NCBI RefSeq assembly: GCF_002095385.1
Contig: NZ_MIPP01000002.1
Span: 1 to 64,000, forward strand
Direction: 5' to 3'
Source: Pantoea eucrina
Lineage (GTDB): Bacteria; Pseudomonadota; Gammaproteobacteria; Enterobacterales; Enterobacteriaceae
DNA: 64,000 nt
Shown: one piece after another, positions 54,013 through 61,995 of the stretch
Layout: every line of letters begins with the position of its first letter
Numbering within the stretch: position 1 is the first letter of the stretch
Position numbers and translations under genes: made by a program
Notes under the pieces: generated by a model
Databases searched by the model: none
What the model saw: the letters and a program-made list of their open reading frames with translations, nothing else
Told to the model about the DNA's origin: nothing

Positions 54013-54411
54013 GTCAGCACCATCCAAAAACGAGAGTATATATCCGCCTGCCAGCAAACATACAGCGAATCTCCTGATGCGCCATTGCAGATCGCGCTGT
54101 CTGCTTCTGACGCAAAGCCCGCCTTTTATGCAGTGATGCTATATCAGACATTACCAGGTGGCCTTATGTGAAAAACGGAAGTCATATTACCATGCATTAT
54201 CTGGCCTGGATGTCACAGGAAAAAACCGATATCAGTCAACGGACATATCTGTTGTAACAGGTGAGTTATGGTCCACCGTCACAACCACCGGCACCTTCGG
54301 CGGCGTGAGCGCATCTGTGACTGGCACCTGACAAAACAGACTCTGACTCCCCGCCAGACCGGACGGGGAAAACGATCTCTCCGTTCATAACTTACCGAAT
54401 GGAGGTATATT
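54013..54411. other. Gene-poor gap with a small coding-like fragment
   Basis: 399 bases. Around 54262-54330 the plus strand reads GELWSTVTTTGTFGGVSASV then TGT and a stop, like the end of a repeat-rich surface or Ig-like protein, but no start is present. A C4G/CG4 hairpin follows (about 54350-54369). GGAGG at the right end serves the isochorismatase-like gene. Nothing else recognised. Confidence 0.4.
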
Positions 54412-54951
54412 ATGATTTCTGAAAATGCGCTTTTAATTATCGATATGCAGCACAGGCTTTTTCGCGGGCCGGTTTCCCCCTATTCCGCGGCTTCTGTACT
54501 CTCGAATATCTGTCTGCTGATTGAAAAAGCCAGGCGGGCTCAGGTACCCATCTTTTTTGCGCGCCATACCGGACCTGATGACTCCCCTTTCTCAGAGCAG
54601 GGGCCGTTAACCCGACTTATACCTGAAATGAACGTGCACGCTGAGCGTGATGTCGTGTTTATTAAAAAGCATCCCAGCTGTTTTCAGAATACGGACCTGC
54701 AGCATCAGCTCAGCCAGCGAGGTATCAGGGAACTGGTTATCGCCGGGATGAAAACAGAATTTTGTGTGGACACGACCTGCCGTGCAGCGTCGGAACGCGG
54801 ATTCAGGACAGTGCTGATTTCAGATGCGCATACAACAATGGATAACTGCTGCCTGTCAGCTAAAGAGATCGTCAGCCATCATAATGTCACGCTGGCTGGC
54901 CCGTTTGTTACGCTATCCACTGCGGCCGACTGGAACGTTATCGGGAAATGA
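54412..54951 (+). CDS. Isochorismatase-family cysteine hydrolase
   Basis: Hydrolase of 179 residues. Catalytic Asp in NALLIIDMQHRLF near residue 11, Lys in VVFIKKHPSCF near 84, Cys in GMKTEFCVDTTCRAASERGF near 119: the nicotinamidase/isochorismatase triad. Substrate not predictable. GGAGG precedes the ATG. It is the first of five single-gene modules separated by double-hairpin repeats. Confidence 0.87.
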   Translation: MISENALLIIDMQHRLFRGPVSPYSAASVLSNICLLIEKARRAQVPIFFARHTGPDDSPFSEQGPLTRLIPEMNVHAERDVVFIKKHPSCFQNTDLQHQLSQRGIRELVIAGMKTEFCVDTTCRAASERGFRTVLISDAHTTMDNCCLSAKEIVSHHNVTLAGPFVTLSTAADWNVIGK

Positions 54952-55028
54952 GTATTAACCGTAGCCGCTCGCAGGGCGGCTGAAGACACTCTCGACGTAT
55001 AGAACAATCCGATCATCTATCGGCCAGT

Positions 55029-55100
55029 GTCCGCTATGAGCGAAAAGCGGACGTTAAACCTATGGGGTAAGGATGTTATGCCACATTAGACATAACATTC
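55029..55100. repeat. Hairpin repeat, copy A (one hairpin plus conserved tail)
   Basis: GTCCGCT (55029-55035) and AGCGGAC (55046-55052) around ATGAGCGAAA, then CGTTAAAC. A tail containing TGCCACAT and AGACATA (55079-55094) follows; it recurs after copy D (57031-57047). The first hairpin seen in copies B-D is not clear here. Lies between the isochorismatase and VOC genes. Confidence 0.75.
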
Positions 55101-55133
55101 CTAATGCGCTCCGACTGCAGGCAAGGGAGAAAG

Positions 55134-55526
55134 TTACGCAACGCTCTCCAGTAACTGCTTTGCCTGAAGGTATTCGTAGCTGGTCAGCTCAATCTTATTA
55201 TCGCTAAGATCTTGAAAGTATAGGGACATAGATACATCGTGATCGCATACGGTAAACGGGATGCCTTTGGCGTTGAGAGTAGGCATAAGACTGAGAAACG
55301 CAGCCGCTTCTACTGCGAAAGCTACTGTATGGCCGGGGTGCTGATTTTTCCTGAGAAACAGGGAAAGTGATGCGCCGTTATTTCTGATAACCAGCGGCCC
55401 TCCCTGCTCAAACCAGAAATACAGCGAGTCATCGCGGGAAAAGCTAAGAACCTCTTGGTACCAGCGTTCTGCCAGTTCAATGTTATCGACGTATACGTGT
55501 ATGTGGTCAATCTTCGTTATCTTCAC
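55134..55526 (-). CDS. VOC-superfamily (glyoxalase/bleomycin-resistance-like) protein
   Basis: Protein of 130 residues. GTG 55526 is chosen because GGGAGG lies five bases upstream. VOC beta-alpha-beta halves: KITKIDHIHVYVDNIELAER (ligand His in DHIHVYV), HTVAFAVEAAAF, and SLYFQDLSDNKIELTSYEY (ligand Glu). A metal-dependent lyase, dioxygenase or drug-binding role cannot be separated. Single gene flanked by repeat copies A and B. Confidence 0.82.
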   Translation of the reverse strand: MKITKIDHIHVYVDNIELAERWYQEVLSFSRDDSLYFWFEQGGPLVIRNNGASLSLFLRKNQHPGHTVAFAVEAAAFLSLMPTLNAKGIPFTVCDHDVSMSLYFQDLSDNKIELTSYEYLQAKQLLESVA

Positions 55527-55668
55527 AGTAACCTCCCTAATTGTTATTACCAAAGAGACTCTCAGTCATTTTTGTTAAACAACCCACCAGACACATGACA
55601 ATACTCGATTTATCATAAGATTATCATTGATGACGGCTTCCGATATTTAACGTAGAAGTTCGTTTACA

Positions 55669-55736
55669 ACGTCCGCTTCAGGCACAGTGCGGGCATCGGC
55701 TTAACGTAACGTCCGCTATGAGCGAAAAGCGGACTT
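55669..55736. repeat. Double-hairpin repeat, copy B
   Basis: First hairpin degenerate (ACGTCCGCTTCAGGCACAGT from 55669); second hairpin perfect: GTCCGCT (55711-55717) and AGCGGAC (55728-55734) around ATGAGCGAAA, identical to copy A over 24 bases. Lies in the 262-base gap between the VOC and acyltransferase genes. Confidence 0.78.
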
Positions 55737-55788
55737 TAACGGCCTCAGATTGCCAGGATTTCAGGCTGGCAACTTGCAGAGTATCTGA

Positions 55789-56241
55789 TTAGAGCTTTCT
55801 CAAAAGTCTGGCGGGATTACCTGCATACACGCCTTTTACCAGCACAGGCTTTGTAACCACGCTACCGGCACCAATCACCGCACCACTGCAAATGTCCGTG
55901 GTTAAGATAGTTGCCCCGCTCCCCACGGTTACCGCGTTACCTAATACGATATGTATCCAGCTTTCTGCTGAAGCATCAGGAGCGCCATTCTTAAACAAGT
56001 CGTTGGCAAAGGTTACGCCATGGCCTATAAAACAATCCTTACCCAGGGTAACGTTCTCACAGATAAAAGTGTGTGACTGTACTCGGGTTCTGTCGCCTAT
56101 AACGCATCCCTTTTGTATCTCTACAAATGGCCCTACAAAAACATCATCGCCCAGTTCACACTTATAGATGTTTACCGGCGTGATGACTTTCACATTTTCG
56201 CCTAGTTTTACGTCACGAATGCCACTTTCAATAACCTTCAT
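55789..56241 (-). CDS. Hexapeptide-repeat acyltransferase (left-handed beta-helix)
   Basis: Acyltransferase of 150 residues from ATG 56241 (AAGGA upstream). Hexapeptide repeats run through residues 10-75 (LGDDVFVGPFVEIQKGCVIG, LGKDCFIGHG) and 100-130 (VLGNAVTVGSGATILT, GAVIGAGSVVTKPV). It resembles WbbJ/WlbB-type sugar O/N-acetyltransferases with catalytic His in FIGHGVTF. Single gene between repeat copies B and C. Confidence 0.83.
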   Translation of the reverse strand: MKVIESGIRDVKLGENVKVITPVNIYKCELGDDVFVGPFVEIQKGCVIGDRTRVQSHTFICENVTLGKDCFIGHGVTFANDLFKNGAPDASAESWIHIVLGNAVTVGSGATILTTDICSGAVIGAGSVVTKPVLVKGVYAGNPARLLRKL

Positions 56242-56354
56242 ATAAACTGTGTCCTTACTTGAGATGGTTCGGCTAAAAGCTTGCACAATTTTTATCGTCA
56301 CGAGATAACAAGGTTAACCTGCTTTTACTCATTCGCGCACGATGAGGATCGCAA

Positions 56355-56420
56355 TATCCGCTTCTGGCGCGAAGCGGACTTGCGCACAGATCGACGTTAG
56401 CTATGAGCGAAAAGCGGGAT
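56355..56420. repeat. Double-hairpin repeat, copy C
   Basis: First hairpin TCCGCTT (56357-56363) / AAGCGGA (56372-56378) around CTGGCGCG. Second hairpin partly decayed: CTATGAGCGAAAAGCGGGAT from 56401, retaining the loop ATGAGCGAAA. Lies between the acyltransferase and ASCH genes. Confidence 0.75.
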
Positions 56421-56520
56421 TTCGCAGCAGTGCAACAATGATGAATATTTGAATCAGGTAATTCATATTGAACGGAAATGGGTTACTTCCTTAAGCGTAT
56501 TAAATTAACAAAGGCTAAAA

Positions 56521-56940
56521 ATGACAAAGCTCGAAGAATTAAAAAACATTTATCCCGGTGCACTGGCATGGCAATTTGGCGACAGCCCGGAACTTGCTGA
56601 TGAACTCGTACAACTGGTTTTAAGTGGCAGTAAAACAGCGACATGCTCTTCGATAGCATCTTTTCAGCATGAACATGAACGAGGCGAAGCTCCCTGCGTA
56701 GGAAGTTATAATATCATTCTTAACGGAACCGGGGAGCCAATGTGCGTGATCAGAACGCTCAGGATGCAGATTATCCGCTTCAATCAAGTGACGAGTGAAC
56801 TCGCCAGTAAGGAAGGTGAAGGTGATTTAAGTCTGGAGTACTGGAATGAAGGCCATAAGCGTTATTTTGAGCGTGAAGGCACTTATTCTGAAGAAATGGA
56901 GCTTGTCTTTGAGGAATTTGAACTCACAGAGATTTTGTAA
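56521..56940 (+). CDS. ASCH-domain protein
   Basis: Protein of 139 residues. ASCH (PUA-like) pattern: WQFGDSPELADELVQLVLSG then KTATCSS, VGSYNIILNGTGEPMCVIRT and a C-terminal EGDLSLEYWNEGHKRYF. ASCH proteins bind or process RNA or modified nucleosides; the YqfB-like amidohydrolase branch is a possibility. Single gene between repeat copies C and D. Confidence 0.85.
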   Translation: MTKLEELKNIYPGALAWQFGDSPELADELVQLVLSGSKTATCSSIASFQHEHERGEAPCVGSYNIILNGTGEPMCVIRTLRMQIIRFNQVTSELASKEGEGDLSLEYWNEGHKRYFEREGTYSEEMELVFEEFELTEIL

Positions 56941-57050
56941 CTGTCCGCTCCTGACACAAAGCGGACTGACGCAGAGTTAAGGTCCGCGATGAGAGAGGCG
57001 GACGTCAAAAAGAGGGCGACCGGAAAGTTCTGCCACATCAGACATAGCAT
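56941..57050. repeat. Double-hairpin repeat, copy D (with conserved tail)
   Basis: First hairpin GTCCGCT (56943-56949) / AGCGGAC (56960-56966) around CCTGACACAA. Second hairpin GTCCGC (56982-56987) / GCGGAC (56998-57003) around GATGAGAGAG. Tail with TGCCACAT and AGACATA (57031-57047), as in copy A. The rest of the gap to 57192 shows no gene. Confidence 0.78.
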
Positions 57051-57192
57051 CCTGGCTACGAACCCCGCATAAGCCATCTGGTGTATGCTGCAGCAGTTAA
57101 AAAGGATGAAGAAAATGCCTGACATGAACACACCCTGAAGCATTTGATCTACTTCTGGCATAAAGCAAACATCAGCCGCAAAGCGATCAGCG

Positions 57193-57941
57193 TTAACGTT
57201 TTGCTTCGATCAAATGTCGGGTGGAATACGCAACAAATGGCTGACTCAGGCGCATTTTCTGATCCATCGCCTGCAATTCTTTATAGTATTTCTCTACGGA
57301 GAAGCCGGGAACCCACCAGACGCATTTTCGCAAAATCCAGACAACGGCACTGATATCAAAAAACGTCATCCGGCAGCGTGCTGTGCTTAATTCAATGACC
57401 TTCAGACCCGCCATCTCCGCATCCTCTTTTTCTTTGCCATGATCTCCGTACGTTCTCTCTTTGGGAAGTGGTCCTAAAAAATACTCGATTAATTCAAATG
57501 CAGATGCAGGTCCAACATGCTGTGCCAGATAGCTTCCTCCGGGTTCAAGAACCCGATATATTTCTGACCAATCCGGTGCTACCGGATGCCTGGATGTGAC
57601 CAGGTCAAAAAATTGTTCGCTAAAAGGAAGCTTTTTGGTGATGGAAGTATCAACAATATTTACCCCCGGGGTGAAAGGTGCTGCCGGGCTTTTTTCAGGT
57701 TCGGGGGCCACGCTTCTGTTGCGGCCATATATGCAGGAAACTCGGGAACTTCATTTAATACTTCTCCTCCACCGGTATCAATGTCCAGTGCTGACGTTAC
57801 CCGGCTTAAGCGTTCTCCGATTAACCTCGCGTAACCCCAGGAGGACCTTTCCTCTGTCGCTTTCCCGTCCAGCCAGTCAAACCCCCAGCCCTCTGTATCG
57901 GCCTCCATAGCTTCCATTAATAGTTCATCAAAATATTTCAC
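57193..57941 (-). CDS. SAM-dependent methyltransferase, frameshifted as read
   Basis: Class I methyltransferase split by a one-base loss. GTG 57941 (GGAGAG upstream) opens MKYFDELLMEAMEADTEGWG with motif I LDIDTGGGEVL, ending at a stop after QHLSPRG. The next frame continues GVNIVDTSITKKLPFSEQFF, DLVTSRH, EIYRVLEPGGSYLAQHVGP. Adding one G to the G5 run (plus-strand C5 at 57663-57667) yields about 249 residues with motifs I to post-II in order. Substrate unknown. Last module of the repeat-separated array. Confidence 0.8.
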
Positions 57942-58185
57942 CTGAATTCTCTCCGTAGATATTTGGTTCAGGGCACATTTTAAAGTATTGATTTAGGCAA
58001 TGCGATCCACTCCTGGAGCTATCATTAGCACTGTGAAAGCACCGCTGGTTTAATCACATTCGATATAATTTAATGTTACCGGGCAGGTTTTGATTTAAGT
58101 CGATTAACTCACATAAGTCGTTATATACTCACTGATATAGCGGTAAGTAATTATGCCTGCCCTTTCGACAGATGTTGGAAATTTC

Positions 58186-59619
58186 ATGTTTGTTAAACGT
58201 TTGATCCTGTTGAAGACAACGTTCACCAGCGCAATGTTATTGTCTGCTATGCCGGTATATGCCGTAAATGAACAACCTGCGATGGTCGTTAATGCTTCAC
58301 CAGACGACGCGCCTTCTGCAACCGATAAGAAAGCTAACCTGGGCAGCCTGGGTGCCAGAGAAATACGTGACGCTCCCTGGTCGGTTCAGACGGTGTCTCC
58401 CCGTCTGATGAAACGTCAGCAGCTTAAGAGCGTAAGCGATCTCTACCGCTACCTGCCCTCGGTTCAGGGAGAGGGTGCGCGTCCGCAGACGCGCGGCATG
58501 CAGGGAAGTGTCGTCCAGAACAGCATGATTGACGGCCTGAATGTCGTGTCAACCACAGACTATGCCGCTGAACAGTTCGACCATATTGAGGTGCTTAATG
58601 GCCTCGCCGGGTCACTGTATGGTCCGGCTAATCCGGCAGGATTATTTAATTTTGTCAGTAAGCGCGCCAGTGATACACCGCAGCGAAGCGTTACTCTGGG
58701 AGGAGGTAGTGGCCCGGGTCATCAGATAGCCGGTGATTTCAGTGGTCCGGTGGATAGCAACGATCGGCTGCGCTATCGGCTGAATATGCTGGATGACAGG
58801 GGCAGTGGCTACGTCAGCGGCAGCAGAAAACGACGTCAGCTTTTCAGCCTGGCCCTGGATGCCAGCCTGAGCGATCGGACCCTGCTGGAAACTAATTTCA
58901 GCTATTACCATTTTTATGAAAAGGGATTGCCGGGGAAATTTGCGCTGGGTAACGGCCTGACGTTGCCCGCAGCTCCCAATCCAAAAACGGCTCATCTGGG
59001 ACAATCCTTTGCGGGAAATGATAACCATACGCTGACCGCCGGCATCCATCTGAAGCATGATTTTGACGGTAACTGGCTTGGTGAAGCTGGTGTGCTGCGT
59101 CAGATAGCCGATCGCGAGTCCACTGCTGTCACCAATACGTTTACGAATAAACGTGGCGATTACACGACAACGACTTCATCAGCGACAGCCAGTCGTTTCA
59201 CTATCAACAGTTATATGGCGAACTTAGAGGGTGAAATCGAAACTGGCCGTATCCATCATCAGATAGCCACCGGCGTGCGGGGGTTTGTCTGGAAAAATTA
59301 CAATCCGCGTAAGGGTGGAACCTTAACGCTGGGCAGTGCCTCACTGGATAACCCACAGACATTTAGTGAGCCTGACTATCCCGATTTCACCCGGCGTTAC
59401 CATTCTGCGACAGCCACTCAGCACGCATTTCTGCTGAGCGATACCCGGCTGTTTAATACCGCTACAACATTCCGTCTTGATGTCACTAATCTGACGAATC
59501 GTCACTACTGGACCAATATCGTGCCCGGCGGCCTGAACGGTTACAGCGGGGCCGGTTATGCCAGCGCCTCTGTGGGTGAACCGCGCCGGGTAGAGGTTTC
59601 CATGCAACTCAGCTTCTGA
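58186..59619 (+). CDS. TonB-dependent siderophore receptor with an internal in-frame deletion
   Basis: Outer-membrane ferric-siderophore receptor, 477 residues against about 700 in the family. Signal peptide MFVKRLILLKTTFTSAMLLS; plug domain from residue 45 (REIRDAPWSVQTVSPRLMKR, EVLNGLAGSLYGPANPAG); barrel from about 165. After HSATATQHAFLLSDTRLFN the sequence jumps to TATTFRLDVTNLTNRHYWTN, the last-strand region, so roughly 200 barrel residues are missing in frame (near 59456). The C-terminal phenylalanine is present. It is probably inactive as a channel. Start 58153 is an alternative. The siderophore-binding protein gene follows after 15 bases. Confidence 0.8.
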   Translation: MFVKRLILLKTTFTSAMLLSAMPVYAVNEQPAMVVNASPDDAPSATDKKANLGSLGAREIRDAPWSVQTVSPRLMKRQQLKSVSDLYRYLPSVQGEGARPQTRGMQGSVVQNSMIDGLNVVSTTDYAAEQFDHIEVLNGLAGSLYGPANPAGLFNFVSKRASDTPQRSVTLGGGSGPGHQIAGDFSGPVDSNDRLRYRLNMLDDRGSGYVSGSRKRRQLFSLALDASLSDRTLLETNFSYYHFYEKGLPGKFALGNGLTLPAAPNPKTAHLGQSFAGNDNHTLTAGIHLKHDFDGNWLGEAGVLRQIADRESTAVTNTFTNKRGDYTTTTSSATASRFTINSYMANLEGEIETGRIHHQIATGVRGFVWKNYNPRKGGTLTLGSASLDNPQTFSEPDYPDFTRRYHSATATQHAFLLSDTRLFNTATTFRLDVTNLTNRHYWTNIVPGGLNGYSGAGYASASVGEPRRVEVSMQLSF

Positions 59620-59634
59620 CAGGGATATTTACTG

Positions 59635-60639
59635 ATGAAAAGCCTGCAATGGGCACTACCGCTTCTGGTCGTAAGCGCTCTGGCGTCGGCTCAGACAGTC
59701 ACTGACGACAGCGGGAATAAGATTGAATTGAGCCAGCCGGTGCTGCACATAGCCGATGCCTGGTTTGCCCACCACTCTCTGCTTATGACGCTGGGCGCCG
59801 GCGATCTGATTGTGGCAACCGTAAACCATCCGGCGGACCGGCCGTGGATGTTTAAGGTACAGCCATCGTTAAATCAGGCGCTCCAGGCACACGGTAAAAC
59901 CTTTAACAGTGAAGCGCTGGTGGCACGCAACGTTGATGCGATTTTTGTACCCGCTAACGATCCCGATGCAGAGTCTTATCGTCTGGCCGGTATTCCCGTA
60001 CTGGCAATGAATTTTGATGATTTTGACTCGATGAAACGCTCACTCACTACCACGGCTCAGGTGGTCGGCACACCGGCAGCGGCCGCGCGAGCCCGGGCTT
60101 ATAATCGCTATCTGGATACGCAAATCGCTGCTATTCAGACCAAAACGGCCGCGCTTGCGGAGAGTGAACGCCCGCGCGTGCTGCATATTCAGTCGCTGCA
60201 TCCGCTGAAGGTAGATGGCCGGAATACCCTGATTGATACCTGGATCAGACTCGCGGGTGGCCGGAACGTCGCCGCCTCCGTGGATGGCAATATGCGCCCT
60301 GTTTCACCGGAGGAGGTGATACGCTGGGATCCGGATGTGATTATTATCGGTGCCGGCGCGGGAACCCTGGCTGACTCTGACTACAAAGCGCTGTTCGCCA
60401 GCGTAAAAGCCGTGAAGCAGCAGCAGGTGTGGCAGAATCCATCGGGTGTCTTTCCCTGGGATCGCTACGGCACTGAAGTCGCACTGCAAATCCAGTGGGC
60501 TGCCAAAAAACTGCATCCGGCGCTGTTTGCAACGCGCGATCTGATTGACGCCACTCAGAAATTTTACCGGACATTTTACGATTACCCGCTGAGCAAACAG
60601 GATGCGCAGCGTATTCTGCAGGCACTGCCTCCAGGTTGA
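59635..60639 (+). CDS. Periplasmic iron-siderophore (FecB/BtuF-type) binding protein
   Basis: Class III solute-binding protein of 334 residues. Signal peptide MKSLQWALPLLVVSALASA; TVTDDSGNKIELSQPVLHIA is the usual first strand, with VDAIFVPAND, LIDTWIRLAGGRNVA and VIRWDPDVIIIGAGAGT. It would pass siderophore from the receptor encoded upstream to an ABC permease that is not in this window. Operon with the receptor. Confidence 0.85.
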   Translation: MKSLQWALPLLVVSALASAQTVTDDSGNKIELSQPVLHIADAWFAHHSLLMTLGAGDLIVATVNHPADRPWMFKVQPSLNQALQAHGKTFNSEALVARNVDAIFVPANDPDAESYRLAGIPVLAMNFDDFDSMKRSLTTTAQVVGTPAAAARARAYNRYLDTQIAAIQTKTAALAESERPRVLHIQSLHPLKVDGRNTLIDTWIRLAGGRNVAASVDGNMRPVSPEEVIRWDPDVIIIGAGAGTLADSDYKALFASVKAVKQQQVWQNPSGVFPWDRYGTEVALQIQWAAKKLHPALFATRDLIDATQKFYRTFYDYPLSKQDAQRILQALPPG

Positions 60640-60701
60640 GGCAGGCAGGATTTTGCAATATTCGTTGATAAGCTGTGGTATCCAGACCAATTAAAGCGGC
60701 G

Positions 60702-61304
60702 TTATGGCTGCGCAACACTTTCCAGCAGACCGCCGAAGAGCAGAGTAAACGCCTGAATAGCTTTTGGTAATGCCTGTTGTGGATTACCGCTGGCAGCGAC
60801 CCATAGCGCGGCATTCAGTGCCGCGCCATTTAACAGCCACGCAGCCGCATCCGCATCGACTGATTTGATTACGCGACGTTCAATCAGATCGGTAATACTC
60901 TCACGCGTAGCACTGAGGCAGTTATTCTGACTCGGCCATTTTGCAGGATCGCCAAGAAAAGCGGGACCATCAAGCAGCACAATGCGCCGGACCTCTTCAT
61001 CCAGCGCCATCCTGATATAGGCTATCCCTTCAGCCAGGAGCGTTTGCTGGTCGTTATCGGAGTGAACCACTTCACGTTTAGCGCGTTGCGCCATTTCAGA
61101 ATCGATCTGCGTCACTACCGCGGCGAGCAAGCCTTTTTTATCCCCAAAGTTATGGTAAAGCGCCCCGCGCGTCAGACCGACACTGGCAGTCAAATCGTCC
61201 ATTGATGCAGCTGCAAATCCCTTTTCAGCGAACGCTTTGCGCGCTGCTGAAATCAACTTTTTCCGGTTTTCTTCCATCGTTTCTGTGCGGCGTCTGGTAA
61301 CCAT
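60702..61304 (-). CDS. TetR-family transcriptional regulator
   Basis: Repressor of 200 residues. Helix-turn-helix AAASMDDLTASVGLTRGALY followed by HNFGDKKGLLAAVV (residues 27-60). AGGAGAAG precedes ATG 61304. Two copies of a 17-base dyad (61342-61358 and 61371-61387) lie between it and the divergent RidA-family gene; it probably represses both genes. Confidence 0.9.
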   Translation of the reverse strand: MVTRRRTETMEENRKKLISAARKAFAEKGFAAASMDDLTASVGLTRGALYHNFGDKKGLLAAVVTQIDSEMAQRAKREVVHSDNDQQTLLAEGIAYIRMALDEEVRRIVLLDGPAFLGDPAKWPSQNNCLSATRESITDLIERRVIKSVDADAAAWLLNGAALNAALWVAASGNPQQALPKAIQAFTLLFGGLLESVAQP

Positions 61305-61338
61305 ATACTTCTCCTGCTGCTAACGCCGCGCATGCCAT

Positions 61339-61387
61339 TTGACATACGCAGCGTATGTGTGATTAATTTTACATACGCCGCGTATAT
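61339..61387 (+). promoter_or_regulatory. Promoter with two TetR operators upstream of the RidA-family gene
   Basis: Perfect dyad ACATACGC-A-GCGTATGT at 61342-61358 and a near-perfect second copy ACATACGC-C-GCGTATAT at 61371-61387, 29 bases apart. A -35 TTGACA (61339-61344) and -10 ATTAAT (61362-61367), 17 bases apart, enclose the first operator, so repressor binding would occlude the promoter. Confidence 0.8.
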
Positions 61388-61442
61388 TAATTGTTTTATT
61401 TATGCTGCGCATCTCCTGTTGCTCTCCCACAAAGGAGTCCCT

Positions 61443-61844
61443 GTGACCCAGCCAACACCCGTTTTTCCTGCTCATCGCCACGCTCTTTATGAACAGCATG
61501 GTTATTCTGCAGCAATCCGCTCTGGCGATTTATTATTTGTTTCCGGGCAGGTGGGTAGCCGCGACGACGGCACCCCGGAGCCGGACTTTGCAACCCAGGT
61601 ACAGCTTGCCTTTGAGAATCTCAGAGCCACGCTCGCTGCGGCAGGATGTACGTTCAAAGATATGATTGATGTGACTACTTTTCATACCGACCCGGAAAAC
61701 CAGTTTTCAACCATCATGCAGGTGAAACAGGCTCTTTTCCCGGCCCCGCCCTACCCCAACTGGACCGCCGTGGGCGTTAACTGGCTGGCAGGGTTTGATT
61801 TTGAGATAAAGGTTATCGCCCGCATTCCTGAGTCTCAGGCATAA
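61443..61844 (+). CDS. RidA/YjgF-family enamine/imine deaminase
   Basis: Protein of 133 residues from GTG 61443, preceded by AAAGGAG; the open frame upstream to 61332 lies in the operator region. Family pattern: YSAAIRSGDLLFVSGQVGSR, DFATQVQLAFENLRATLAAA, DVTTFHTDPENQF, PPYPNWTAVGVNWLAG. These hydrolyse reactive 2-aminoacrylate-type imines or related enamines. Controlled by the divergent TetR gene; followed by a strong terminator. Confidence 0.9.
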   Translation: MTQPTPVFPAHRHALYEQHGYSAAIRSGDLLFVSGQVGSRDDGTPEPDFATQVQLAFENLRATLAAAGCTFKDMIDVTTFHTDPENQFSTIMQVKQALFPAPPYPNWTAVGVNWLAGFDFEIKVIARIPESQA

Positions 61845-61865
61845 AAACGTTGCAGAGCAATATCA

Positions 61866-61895
61866 GGGAGAGCCAGCTTACGGCTCTCCCTTTTT
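61866..61895 (+). terminator. Rho-independent terminator of the RidA-family gene
   Basis: GGGAGAGCC / GGCTCTCCC stem with a 7-base loop, followed by TTTTT, 22 bases after the stop codon. Confidence 0.9.
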
Positions 61896-61960
61896 GATCC
61901 GCTCAGTCAGCATTGCATAGCTGTCTGTCGCCCCGGTGATACCCTCCTGCTAAAAAAACG

Positions 61961-61989
61961 TTGACGAGGTAGAACGATCGTTCTACCTT
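61961..61989 (+). promoter_or_regulatory. TetR operator overlapping the promoter of the TetR-DUF1348 operon
   Basis: A 22-base perfect palindrome occupies 61967-61988 (left half AGGTAGAACGA, right half its complement). It directly follows a -35 box TTGACG (61961-61966); a poor -10 (TACCTT, 61984-61989) is at the right distance. The start codon of the regulator is only 7 bases beyond. Confidence 0.75.
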
Positions 61990-61995
61990 AAGGCC

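Noticed and set aside
54412..57941. Classical chromosomal integron cassette array
   Set aside because: No integrase gene in the window, mixed gene orientations and no consistent attC ends in all four repeats. Kept as a finding about an array, not as an integron call.
57942..58185. Fur box upstream of the siderophore receptor
   Set aside because: AT-rich sequence only; no stretch gives a convincing match to the 19-base Fur consensus.
58153..58185. Longer N terminus for the siderophore receptor
   Set aside because: The extra 11 residues precede an otherwise standard signal peptide beginning at 58186; both starts have weak ribosome sites.
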